Shown: piece by piece, positions 46,396 to 54,440 of the stretch
How the letters are laid out: every line of letters begins with the position of its first letter
Numbering within the stretch: position 1 is the first letter of the stretch
Assembly (NCBI RefSeq): GCF_001746915.1
Contig: NZ_MJGC01000052.1
Coordinates: 1 to 64,000, forward strand
Direction of reading: 5' to 3'
Source of the DNA: Desertifilum tharense IPPAS B-1220
GTDB taxonomy: Bacteria > Cyanobacteriota > Cyanobacteriia > Cyanobacteriales > Desertifilaceae
DNA length: 64,000 nt
Position numbers and translations under genes: made by a program
Notes under the pieces: generated by a model
Database searches by the model: none
Told to the model about the DNA's origin: nothing
The model's input: only the letters and a program-made list of their open reading frames with translations

Positions 46396-46677
46396 AGGGG
46401 GACGCTGCGAAGCTGGAGGTTTAGGCGATCGCAGATCGTTCTTTTGCTAAACAGCCCGATTTCTACAGTGTTGAGTCGCGTTTTTGAAGTCTACTTGTAT
46501 CATCCGATTGGGATAATTGGTAAATTTAGGGAGACTCTCTACAAATTCTCAGAAATTGTACGGACATGAATTTTATTTTTAAGAGAATTTTAAATAACGC
46601 ATTTTTGCGGATGTAAAGTTCTTACAAAGTTTGCACAATGGGAAGGAAGAATTAAGGATTGATTAGTTTGCGTGGTT

Positions 46678-46712
46678 ATGTTAAATCCAGATTTGACCAA
46701 AAATTTGGGTAC
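46678..46712 (+). pseudogene. 5' fragment of a small gene split by the TnpB element
   Basis: ATG 46678 opens a frame reading MLNPDLTKNLG and then enters the left end of the insertion element. Joining 46712 directly to 48103 restores an uninterrupted frame of about 72 codons that continues into ASQLDQLVNRIL and ends at 48283. The joint is an inference from the frame and from the element's right-end signature. Confidence 0.55.
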
Positions 46713-46835
46713 AAGCCTCCCCCCCTTCGATACGCTCAGGGCATCGCTTCGAGGGGGACTTTTGGATCGGACGTTTTCAGTCAAGATTTTGAATCAACGT
46801 ATAGACATTGATCCAGACAGTCATAGAATCGTTGT

Positions 46836-48050
46836 ATGTTGAATCTCACCTACGAGTACAAACTCATTCCCACCGACGCCCAACGCCAAACCTTCGACCG
46901 TTGGCTAGAAATTTGCTGCAAGGTCTACAACTATGCGTTGCGAGAACGGAAGGACTGGGCTAATTCTCGTAAGTGCAATCTTAATTCATGCAGTATCAAA
47001 CAGGAATATATTATTCCAGTTGATACGCCTAGACCGACCTTCTATACTCAGTGCAAATCCTTGGCTGAGGCAAAGAAATCAATCCCTGAACTCAAAGAAC
47101 CTCATACCCATGTCCTGCAACAAGTTCTGCGACAACTTGAATCCGCATGTGTCGCCATGTGGGAACGAGGCTATGGGTTTCCAAGATTCAAGAAACGGAT
47201 GCGTTCCTTTGTATTTCCGCAGTTGAACTTAGAAACCGTTAGGAAGTTTGAGGGAAACTGGGAAGTTAACCTTCCTAAACTCGGTTGGGTGAAGATGCGT
47301 TTATCCCGTCTCATCCCTGAAGGGTTTGAAGTCAAGCAAATCCGCATTGTCAAACGGGCATCGGGTTACTACGCGATGCTTTCGGTGGCAATGGATGTAG
47401 AGGTTCCTCAAGCTGTACCATCAGGACATGGCATAGGGATTGATTTAGGTCTAGAACACTTTTTGGCAACATCCGATGGTCAATTGATAGGAAGACCTCG
47501 CTTCTTGATGGAGGGACAATGCAAGCTGAAATCGCTGCAACGTCAACTCTCACATAAGAAGAAAGGGTCTAGGAAGTTCCGTCAACTCAGCCATCGAATT
47601 GCCAGACACCACGAATACATCTCAAACAGCCGTAAGGACTTTCACTTTAAGATAGCTCATCAGTTATGCGATTCGCGAAGCGATCCGCTCAAGCGGAATC
47701 GCGCCGGGATGATATTTGCGGAGGAATTGAACCTGAAAGCGATGTCAGCCGGGATGTTATGCAAACACACGCTGGATGCCGGGTTTGGGCAGTTCTTGAG
47801 CATTCTGGGTCATGTGTGCTTTAAGCGAGGTGTATACTTCACCAAGGTAAATGCTAATGGCACCAGTCAGACTTGTCCTAGATGTCAAACGCATACCGGA
47901 AAGAAACTCCTATCTGAGCGCGTCCATAAGTGTTCTGAGTGTGGCTATGAAACGAATCGAGATATAGCAGCAGCGCAAGTTGTGTTGCAACGGGGTTATA
48001 CAGCGGTGGGACACAACAAGAGTGAATTTTGGGGAGGGCAAGTAGCATGA
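46836..48050 (+). CDS. tnpB: TnpB RNA-guided nuclease (IS200/IS605 family)
   Basis: A 404-residue TnpB. RuvC-like residues are present: Asp203 in GIDLGLE, Glu296 in FAEELNL and Asp376 in NRDIAAAQ. The zinc-binding cysteines Cys347/Cys350 (CPRC) and Cys366/Cys369 (CSEC) are also present. The N-terminal OB/helical region (YEYKLIPTDAQR, then YNYALRERKDW) is complete. Residues about 280-289 (SRSDPLKRNR), between LCD and AGMIFAEEL, look like an in-frame insertion encoded by a small palindromic repeat. TnpB proteins cut DNA guided by an RNA from the element's right end. The stop overlaps a downstream ATG (ATGA). Confidence 0.92.
   Translation: MLNLTYEYKLIPTDAQRQTFDRWLEICCKVYNYALRERKDWANSRKCNLNSCSIKQEYIIPVDTPRPTFYTQCKSLAEAKKSIPELKEPHTHVLQQVLRQLESACVAMWERGYGFPRFKKRMRSFVFPQLNLETVRKFEGNWEVNLPKLGWVKMRLSRLIPEGFEVKQIRIVKRASGYYAMLSVAMDVEVPQAVPSGHGIGIDLGLEHFLATSDGQLIGRPRFLMEGQCKLKSLQRQLSHKKKGSRKFRQLSHRIARHHEYISNSRKDFHFKIAHQLCDSRSDPLKRNRAGMIFAEELNLKAMSAGMLCKHTLDAGFGQFLSILGHVCFKRGVYFTKVNANGTSQTCPRCQTHTGKKLLSERVHKCSECGYETNRDIAAAQVVLQRGYTAVGHNKSEFWGGQVA
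47668..47702. repeat. Small palindromic repeat inserted in the tnpB coding region
   Basis: Outer arms GCGATTC and GAATCGC are perfect inverted complements, and the interior holds a second pair, CCGCT and AGCGG. The 30 bases that appear added relative to other TnpB genes encode SRSDPLKRNR and keep the frame. The structure is that of the short GC-rich palindromes scattered through cyanobacterial genomes. Confidence 0.65.
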
Positions 48051-48283
48051 GTTATCCCGATGAACCAAGAATCCCCTCGCCTTCAGGCAGGGGAGTTGTC
48101 AAAGCTTCCCAACTCGATCAATTAGTCAATCGAATTTTAGCCTCTTATCAAATGACGGCTGAGGAACAGCGTTTTTTGATGTCCACTTTATTAGCCAAAG
48201 AAAGCTTAAGTCCAGCAGATTGCACCTTAATTAATAAGGTGTACGAAGGTTTGAAAAAAGGCTTAGTTCGAGTCATAGACTAA
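48047..48283 (+). CDS. Small conserved protein, N-terminus replaced by IS sequence
   Basis: From ATG 48047 the frame encodes 78 residues. The first ~18 (MSYPDEPRIPSPSGRGVV) come from the element's right end. The rest (ASQLDQLVNRILASYQMTAE, then EEQRFLMSTLLAKESLSPADC and a C-terminal KGLVRVID) resembles a small cyanobacterial protein family I recall only loosely. The intact gene probably started at 46678. ATG 48047 overlaps the tnpB stop (ATGA), so a chimeric protein could be made by coupled translation. Confidence 0.6.
   Translation: MSYPDEPRIPSPSGRGVVKASQLDQLVNRILASYQMTAEEQRFLMSTLLAKESLSPADCTLINKVYEGLKKGLVRVID
48073..48093 (+). other. Right-end hairpin of the TnpB element (likely omega-RNA 3' end)
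   Basis: CCCCTCGCC, a TTCA loop and GGCAGGGG form an 8-bp stem with one bulged base, nine bases before the proposed right tip at 48102. In IS200/IS605 elements this hairpin is recognised by the transposase, and the right-end transcript serves as the TnpB guide RNA scaffold, with flanking host sequence (from 48103) as guide. The RNA itself is inferred. Confidence 0.6.
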
Positions 48284-48692
48284 CAAATAGCAAGTCAAAA
48301 TACCCCTGAAAGATTAGAGAAATTCTGTTGACTTGTGAAAAACTGAATAAGCAATTCACTGCCAGATTGCACCGATCGTCTGGGTGAATTTGTCAAGACT
48401 TTTGCGAGCAACCGATCGGGGAGGGTGAAGGGGCGATCGCGATCGCGACCCCAAAGGCTGCTCTGGGACACCCTCAAACCGAGAATCTGGCAACAACTGA
48501 GGAACCTTTTGGAGAAAACCGCAGTCAAGGGCGATCGCACTGCCTAATGAAATTAGCCCGGAAGACGAACGCAACCAGCCGCTTGCCGCTTCAGGAGCGT
48601 CTCTTAGCATTTGGGGATCGATACAGCGAAAGCGTATAAATTCGACCCAATTTTGGATATTATAAAAAAGCTCGACTGTAGGAGGTATCCCC
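48284..48692. other. Intergenic region upstream of psbI
   Basis: About 410 bases without a convincing gene. A 144-codon antisense frame (48356-48790, minus) runs through psbI and has no ribosome binding site. Several GCGATCGC sites lie around 48430-48540. The psbI promoter is expected near 48640-48675, where the sequence becomes AT-rich, but no promoter was fixed. Confidence 0.5.
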
Positions 48693-48809
48693 GTGCTGAC
48701 ATTAAAAATCATTGTTAATATCGTTGTTCTGTTCTTTGTCGCTATATTCGTGTTTGGCTTTTTATCCAATGACCCGGCTCGCAACCCCAACCGTCGGGAC
48801 TTAGACTAA
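48693..48809 (+). CDS. psbI: Photosystem II reaction centre protein PsbI
   Basis: A 38-residue single-pass subunit that binds next to D1 in photosystem II. The sequence begins [20 protein letters not shown] and ends [18 protein letters not shown], which matches PsbI end to end. The start is GTG 48693, with AGGAGG at 48680-48685 (spacing 7). Length is exactly that of the family. Confidence 0.95.
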   Translation: MLTLKIIVNIVVLFFVAIFVFGFLSNDPARNPNRRDLD

Positions 48810-48948
48810 ATCGCGGTTATTCAAAACCACGCACGACGAGCGCACCCGATCGTGAGGGCGACCCCTCAGTCGCCCCAATATTACTGCTGTGAGTGTGGTT
48901 AAGTTCGTCCGTCTGGGCTGCTTATTTGACTGAATTGACTCCCAAGAT

Positions 48949-51294
48949 ATGCCCTACCCGGTTCCTCCACCGCCGGAGCTACCTGCGATCGTACATCACG
49001 TATCGCAGTTGAGTGCAAGTGATGCAGCTCCTTTACAGGCGACCTTTACTCAGCTTGCAACCGAAATTCCATCGCCTCTAGAGTCTTTCAATTCTGGGCA
49101 ACCTGACCCTGCTTCAGAAGTCCAAGAGGCGATCGCGATCGCTCCTGTACCCTCCCCGCCGGAGCGATTTGACAATCCTCAGAACCTCAGCGATCGTCCC
49201 GCCGCCCTATTGGGCGAACCCTTGGCTATCTCCACGCAAAGCCATTCCCCGTGGGATGGTGCGCCGGAATCTGAGATTGTCTTTGAACCCATCAGCGCCG
49301 AAATTTTCAAGCAGCCTGTTGCTCAAACCTCAGAACCTCCGCCCGGTGAAGTTTTAGAAATTCCCGAAACAGCACCACCCGGAGAAGTTCTAGAAATTCC
49401 CGAAGCAGCACCGCCTGCGCCCATTCCGTCAGAAACTCCCCCGGTGCCGCCGCTTCCTACAGGTACGGGCGGTATTATCGAACTGATTGCCGATCGCCAA
49501 GAGTTTGACGAGCAAAGACAAGTCTTTACCGCTCAGGGAAACGTTCTCATGCGGTTTCGCGGAGCAGAACTGCGCTCTGAAGATTTACAGGTCAACCTCG
49601 TCACCCGCCTAGCCGTTGCGGAAGGAAACGTCTCTTTAATCAGCGGCGAACAAGTTCTATTTGGATCGCGCTTTGAATATAACTTTGTCCAAGAAACCGG
49701 GACGATCCAGCAGGCGCGCGGTCAGATTTTTATTCCCACCGCCGGGACAGACTTCGCTTTACCCGCCCCAGAAAGCCCAACAACGCCAATTCCCAGGGGA
49801 ACGGCAAGCGACATCATTTTAGCCAACCAGCCCCCGCAACGAGTCACCGCCGCTGAAGGGATTACCATTGGCGGGGGTGGAGGAGCCTTACTGCCGCAGC
49901 CGAGGGGAACAGTACGGCGCGTGCGGTTTGAAGCCGAACGGGTGAACTTCTATCCGGAAGGGTGGACGGCCGCTAATGTGCGAATCACCAACGATCCGTT
50001 TTCTCCCCCAGAACTGGAAGTGCGAGCCGAACGAGCAACCCTAACGCGAGTTTCGCCGCTGCGGGATGAAGTGGTTGCTACCCGTCCCCGCGTCGTCTTC
50101 GATCAACGCTTAAGCTTGCCGATTTTGCGCGATCGCGTCGTTATCGATCGCACCGAACGCGATCCGGCGATCGCCCGCTTAGGCTTTGACGATGCCGATC
50201 GCGGCGGGTTATTTGTCGAACGCACCTTTGAACCGCTGGCCACCCGACGCACTCAACTCCGCATTACCCCCCAACTGTTGCTGCAACAGGCCGTGAGGAA
50301 CGGCTTTAACTTTGCCGATCCCTCTTCCTACGGTTTAAGAGCCAGCCTCACCTCCGATTTAGGCCCCAATACCCAACTGCGGGGAGCGCTGAATTTTAAT
50401 AGCCTAGACTTTAGCCGCAACGATATCCTGCGGGCGAACTTGCGCTTAACTCAAGCCATTGGCGATCATGCGCTGACCACCGAATACGCCTATCGCGAGC
50501 GCTTTTTTAATGGCTCCTTGGGCTATCAGCGGGTTCAGAATAGTTTTGGCACCGTGCTAACTTCTCCGGTGTATCGCCTGGGAAATACTGGAATTAACCT
50601 TAACTATCAAGCAGGCGCTCAGTATGTCAGAGCCAGAACCGATCGGCGCGATCTGATCGAGAGTCCCTTTGTTGGCGAAGATGATGTCAGTCTCGGACGC
50701 TTTCAAGCCAGCGCCACCTTAAGCCGCAACTTTACCCTGTGGCGCGGACAAGGTTTACCCGCGACCCCAACGGAAGGCTTACGGTATACGCCCATTCCGG
50801 TTGTCCCTTACCTGCAACTCGTAACGGCTGCTATTGGGACAACGAACGCCTATAGTAATGGCGATCGCCAATCTTCCCTCACCGGAACGATTGGTCTTCG
50901 CGGTCAGTTCGGCAACTTCTCGCGACCCTGGTTTGACTATACAGGCTTTGGCTTGCTCTATTCCCAAACGGCGCTCAATGGCGAATCTCCGTTTAAGTTC
51001 GATCGCTTAGTTGATGTACGCGTCCTTACTGCCGAACTCACCCAACAGATTTACGGGCCGTTCCGCGTGGGGTTGCGAACCTCGATTAACTTGGATAATG
51101 GCGATCGCATTAGCACCGATGTTTCCGTCGAATATTCCCGCCGTACTTACGGTCTGATTCTGCGTTACAATCCTCAACTGGGTTTAGCCGCCTTTAACAT
51201 TCGTATCAGCGACTTTAACTGGACTGGCGGTAACGAACCCTTTACAGGTTCTGGGGTACGCCCCGTAGAAGGTGGAGTCATCCGCCCCAACTAA
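48949..51294 (+). CDS. DUF3769 outer-membrane protein (LptD/OstA-like)
   Basis: A 781-residue protein. The first ~170 residues are Pro/Glu-rich and disordered, with a duplicated unit (PPGEVLEIPE). An OstA/LptA-like beta-jellyroll segment follows (about 178-260: GGIIELIADRQEF, FTAQGNVLMRFRGAEL, AVAEGNVSLISGEQVLF). The C-terminal ~400 residues are alternating beta strands typical of a barrel, ending in IRISDFNWTGG. DUF3769 is thought to be the cyanobacterial counterpart of LptD, which inserts lipopolysaccharide into the outer membrane; that is family knowledge. No clear signal peptide is seen at ATG 48949, so the true start may differ. Confidence 0.82.
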   Translation: MPYPVPPPPELPAIVHHVSQLSASDAAPLQATFTQLATEIPSPLESFNSGQPDPASEVQEAIAIAPVPSPPERFDNPQNLSDRPAALLGEPLAISTQSHSPWDGAPESEIVFEPISAEIFKQPVAQTSEPPPGEVLEIPETAPPGEVLEIPEAAPPAPIPSETPPVPPLPTGTGGIIELIADRQEFDEQRQVFTAQGNVLMRFRGAELRSEDLQVNLVTRLAVAEGNVSLISGEQVLFGSRFEYNFVQETGTIQQARGQIFIPTAGTDFALPAPESPTTPIPRGTASDIILANQPPQRVTAAEGITIGGGGGALLPQPRGTVRRVRFEAERVNFYPEGWTAANVRITNDPFSPPELEVRAERATLTRVSPLRDEVVATRPRVVFDQRLSLPILRDRVVIDRTERDPAIARLGFDDADRGGLFVERTFEPLATRRTQLRITPQLLLQQAVRNGFNFADPSSYGLRASLTSDLGPNTQLRGALNFNSLDFSRNDILRANLRLTQAIGDHALTTEYAYRERFFNGSLGYQRVQNSFGTVLTSPVYRLGNTGINLNYQAGAQYVRARTDRRDLIESPFVGEDDVSLGRFQASATLSRNFTLWRGQGLPATPTEGLRYTPIPVVPYLQLVTAAIGTTNAYSNGDRQSSLTGTIGLRGQFGNFSRPWFDYTGFGLLYSQTALNGESPFKFDRLVDVRVLTAELTQQIYGPFRVGLRTSINLDNGDRISTDVSVEYSRRTYGLILRYNPQLGLAAFNIRISDFNWTGGNEPFTGSGVRPVEGGVIRPN

Positions 51295-51376
51295 CCTCAC
51301 CCAATCCTCATCGCGAGCAAGTTGAAGCTAAAATGTCCAAACGGTCATAACTCGCCCCCAACCCATTTCCAGTTCA

Positions 51377-51961
51377 ATGACAGAAGCGGTAAGTCAGACT
51401 GCTATATCCCAGGCCTGTGCGCTGCTCGTTCACTACAGCTTTGATTTATATGGCTATAGTGCCTCAGAAATCATCGCTCATTGGTTGCAAAGCGTGCAGG
51501 CCCATTGGGTGCGCTTGGCTGTGGTAGAAGCCCTCTACCAAGGTCGTTATAAAAGCGTTTCTGTAGAGCAAATTCTGGCACTGTGGCAGCGTCGGGGGCA
51601 GCCGCTATGTCACTTTAACGGCGAATTTGAGCGAATTGTGTGCAGCAAACTCCCCGGCGACTGGTCAGCGATTGAGAGCAGTGTTTCTGCTCCGGCGATC
51701 ATCCTTGAAACCGGGTCTGAACCCCAGGATGAGGCGGAACCCGAAGTCATTTGGGGGGCACCCCTGAACGAACCGTTGCCCCGCCCTTGTGTCACCCTCC
51801 CTTTTAGCGAACCCCCGCAATCGATTTATCAAGCAGATTGGTCTAAATGCCAAGCGGCAAAACAGCCGATTCAACAATTTGTCCCCAAAACAGAAGAATC
51901 GCCCTTTTACAGCAAGCTCCAAGCCGTGGCTCGTTCTTCAGCCGCATCCTTGGAAGCTTGA
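51377..51961 (+). CDS. Conserved cyanobacterial-type protein, unknown function
   Basis: A 194-residue protein. The first ~105 residues are well-ordered helices (LLVHYSFDLYGYSASEIIAHWL, then VRLAVVEALYQGRYKSVSVEQILALW) and look conserved. The remainder is Pro/Glu-rich and probably disordered. The gene follows the DUF3769 gene by 82 bases on the same strand and converges on the ctp gene. I recognise no named domain. Confidence 0.65.
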   Translation: MTEAVSQTAISQACALLVHYSFDLYGYSASEIIAHWLQSVQAHWVRLAVVEALYQGRYKSVSVEQILALWQRRGQPLCHFNGEFERIVCSKLPGDWSAIESSVSAPAIILETGSEPQDEAEPEVIWGAPLNEPLPRPCVTLPFSEPPQSIYQADWSKCQAAKQPIQQFVPKTEESPFYSKLQAVARSSAASLEA

Positions 51962-51982
51962 AGCATCGGGGCGATTCAGGGT

Positions 51983-53287
51983 TTATCGAGGCGAATGGGT
52001 GGCGAGGCGTCTGGGTGTTGCTTCCGCCACTAGGGTTGATAACGCTTTGGCGTATTGCGGATCTTCTTTGGTTCCAATCAATTTCGGATCGGCGGCGAGT
52101 TTTTGCTGCTGCTGTTCGGTTAGCTCAATGGGGACATCTGGGGTAATCCCTTTTTGGCTAATATCCGTGCCTTTTGGGGTGTAGTAATGGGCAACGGTGA
52201 CTGCAACCCCCGATCCGTCCGAGAGGGGATGGACGGCTTGAACGAGCGCTTTCCCGAAGGTTTTGGTGCCGACAATCTTAGCGCGTTGGTTATCTTGTAA
52301 GGCTCCGGTGAGAATTTCGCTAGAGCTGGCGGAGTTGCTATCGACTAGCACCACGAGGGGAAGGTTGGTTAAAGCGGTGCGGTTAGCTCGAACGGCTTCG
52401 CTTTTACCGCCGCGATTGACGGTTTTAACGATGGGGCCATTATCGAGCCACATGCGAGCAATCTCAATGCTGGATTGCAATAAACCGCCCGGATTGCCGC
52501 GCAGGTCAAGAACAAAGCCATCGACGTTCTGAGCGTTGAGATCGTCAATGGAACGTCTCATTTGAGAGGCGGCATGGGAGCTAAATTCATCGAGGCGAAT
52601 ATAGCCAATTTGTAAGGGGCCTTCTTGTTTGAGGGAATAGGTAACGGTGGGGAGTTCGATCCGCGCCCTGGTAAGTTTGAGTTCAAAATTCTCGCGTCCG
52701 GGTCTGGATAAGCGAAGCATGACCTCGGTTCCCGCCCTGCCGCGAATCAATCTCGCCGCATCTTCCACGTTCATGCCTTGGGTGGATTTGCCATCAATTG
52801 CCAAAATGCGATCGCCTGGTTGAATCCCTGCTTGAGCGGCCGGCGAGTTTTGATAGGGTTCGACCACTACAATATTTCTCGTCTCAGCCTGCACTTCTAA
52901 GCTCATGCCTACCCCGGAGAGTTCTCCAGAGGTTTGATCGGTCAGGGCCTCAAATTGTTTGGGATCGAGGAAACGGGTGTAGGGATCTTCGAGTTTTTTG
53001 AGCGCCTCTCGAATGGCGACATAAGCTTGTTGAGGGGAAGAATACTCGCGATTTAAAAGGTCTTGCCGAACTTGCTGCCAGTCGGTTTGGTTGAAGCTGG
53101 GATCGACGTATTCGCGATTGACGATTTGCCAAGTTTGATCGACAACCGCTTTCGGACTATCTTGAAATGCGGCGCGGACTGCACGGCACCACATAGGACC
53201 AAAGACAGTTAGGGTGGCGGTGGTAGCGATCGCGCCACTGAGAAAGGCATATTGGAGTGGATTGGTACGTCTTTGTGACCGATTCAT
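51983..53287 (-). CDS. ctpA: Carboxyl-terminal processing protease (S41, CtpA/CtpC-like)
   Basis: A periplasmic or lumenal serine protease of the tail-specific family; CtpA matures the D1 protein of photosystem II. The 434-residue protein has an N-terminal signal/anchor (residues 12-32), a PDZ domain (about 118-205: GVGMSLEV, GIQPGDRILAIDG) and the S41 catalytic core with Ser321 in DSNSASSSEI and Lys346 in GTKTFGKALVQ, spaced 25 residues as in the family. Cyanobacteria carry several paralogues (CtpA, B, C); the exact one cannot be fixed here, so the symbol is provisional. Confidence 0.9.
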   Translation of the reverse strand: MNRSQRRTNPLQYAFLSGAIATTATLTVFGPMWCRAVRAAFQDSPKAVVDQTWQIVNREYVDPSFNQTDWQQVRQDLLNREYSSPQQAYVAIREALKKLEDPYTRFLDPKQFEALTDQTSGELSGVGMSLEVQAETRNIVVVEPYQNSPAAQAGIQPGDRILAIDGKSTQGMNVEDAARLIRGRAGTEVMLRLSRPGRENFELKLTRARIELPTVTYSLKQEGPLQIGYIRLDEFSSHAASQMRRSIDDLNAQNVDGFVLDLRGNPGGLLQSSIEIARMWLDNGPIVKTVNRGGKSEAVRANRTALTNLPLVVLVDSNSASSSEILTGALQDNQRAKIVGTKTFGKALVQAVHPLSDGSGVAVTVAHYYTPKGTDISQKGITPDVPIELTEQQQQKLAADPKLIGTKEDPQYAKALSTLVAEATPRRLATHSPR

Positions 53288-53632
53288 TAGGATTCGCTAT
53301 GGCAAGGTGGATAAACGGGGCAATTTTGGCGAGGCAGGAGGCGCTAACGTTGAGTAAACGACAAGGCTTTAAGCGGGGCATCCGATATAACACTTCCAAA
53401 TGCGATCGCAATTGATTCTGTTAGCGCGGGGAAAATGACGATTGGGCGGGTTAGTGAAGTTCCTCACTATCAAGTATACTCAAGGCTTTTCCAAGGCTTT
53501 CCCATTTTGGGCCACTTGGGTGGGTGTCCTCCGTTACTCATCAACAAAACTTTACGCGATCGCTCCTCCAACCGTGAGGATTTTCGGATGAGATACTAGT
53601 AAATTAAGTATTTTCTATTAACCCTAAAGGCT
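53288..53632. other. Divergent intergenic region between ctp and ydcF-like genes
   Basis: About 345 bases between two divergently transcribed genes. It holds a short tandem duplication (CAAGGCTTTTCCAAGGCTTTCC, two ~11-base units near 53482) and an AT-rich stretch at 53590-53620 suited to a promoter of the plus-strand gene. No RNA or open frame worth calling. Confidence 0.45.
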
Positions 53633-54349
53633 GTGAAGCGTTCCTCTTCCTCCTCAACTCGATCTCCATCTCAGCGCCAGTCTCGTTCTGGGTACCAACG
53701 CGCGGGTTTGTTTGTCGGGTTCGTTGCTTTGGGGGTTTTGACTGCACTCGCAAGTTATGGGTTCATTCGCAATACACAGACATTAGCTGAGGCCTCCCGC
53801 TCGCCTGTTGATGCCTATCTTATGCTAGGAGGTAGCATTCGGCGAGAAATTTATATGGCGGAGGTTGTCCGGCGCGAGTCGCCTCAAAACATCCCCATTT
53901 TAATCTCTCAAGGCTCGCAAGACCCTTGTATTGTACTCATCTTTCAACGAGCCTTGGCCTCAATGTCCAATGTTTGGCTCGAAAAATGTGCTAACTCGAC
54001 TTTTGGTAATTTTTACTACGCTTTGCCGATTCTGCAACAGTGGGGGGTGCAGAAACTGAAGCTTGTCACCTCTGGCAGCCATCAAAAAAGGGCGCTATGG
54101 TTAGGGCAAATTATGCTAGGCAGTCATGGAATTTGGGTCGAACTAGAAGCCGTTTCTGAAAAAGGAGTCCCCGCCAATCGAGAGTCGAGACTCAAAACAA
54201 CCCTAGATATTACTCGCGCTTTAGGATGGGCAATCATCAGCCAGTTTCGCACCCCCAGTTGCCATGCAGTGATTCCCCTAGACGATGTGAATTTGGCTCA
54301 GTGGCGAGAACGGGGTTTTTCCTGCGAACATCAAGGAAATCTACAATAG
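53633..54349 (+). CDS. YdcF/DUF218 family protein
   Basis: A 238-residue protein starting at GTG 53633. A basic, Ser-rich N-terminus precedes one TM helix (residues 23-45: AGLFVGFVALGVLTALASYGF). The DUF218 fold follows, with VDAYLMLGGSIRREI, ILISQGSQDPC, STFGNFYYALPIL and KLKLVTSGSHQKRA. The function of the family is unsettled, with suggested roles in envelope and polysaccharide metabolism. Some of the acidic residues seen in YdcF/SanA are not obvious here. The next gene on the same strand is a glycosyltransferase. Confidence 0.8.
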   Translation: MKRSSSSSTRSPSQRQSRSGYQRAGLFVGFVALGVLTALASYGFIRNTQTLAEASRSPVDAYLMLGGSIRREIYMAEVVRRESPQNIPILISQGSQDPCIVLIFQRALASMSNVWLEKCANSTFGNFYYALPILQQWGVQKLKLVTSGSHQKRALWLGQIMLGSHGIWVELEAVSEKGVPANRESRLKTTLDITRALGWAIISQFRTPSCHAVIPLDDVNLAQWRERGFSCEHQGNLQ

Positions 54350-54440
54350 GTTAGTTGTTTTTGGCGTAACTTTTGCCCATCCTAGAACGGTTGAGAACTT
54401 CCGAAACGGTACGCCCTAATCAAATCGCTATGAGGTACCT

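Larger units (their letters stand above)
46713..48102 (+). mobile_element. TnpB-only IS200/IS605-type insertion element
   Basis: An element of about 1390 bp containing tnpB and no tnpA. The left part has an imperfect hairpin (CCCCCTTCGA at 46721-46730 with TTCGAGGGGG at 46748-46757). The right end has the typical hairpin CCCCTCGCC/GGCAGGGG (48073-48093) followed by GAGTTGTCAA, ending at TCAA 48099-48102. The proposed left boundary after GGTAC (46708-46712) was chosen because excision then restores the reading frame of the host gene. As usual for this family there are no terminal inverted repeats. It must be mobilised in trans if it still moves. Confidence 0.75.

Noticed and set aside
48356..48790. 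144-codon minus-strand frame
   Set aside because: It runs antisense through psbI and the intergenic region, without a ribosome binding site or protein-like pattern.
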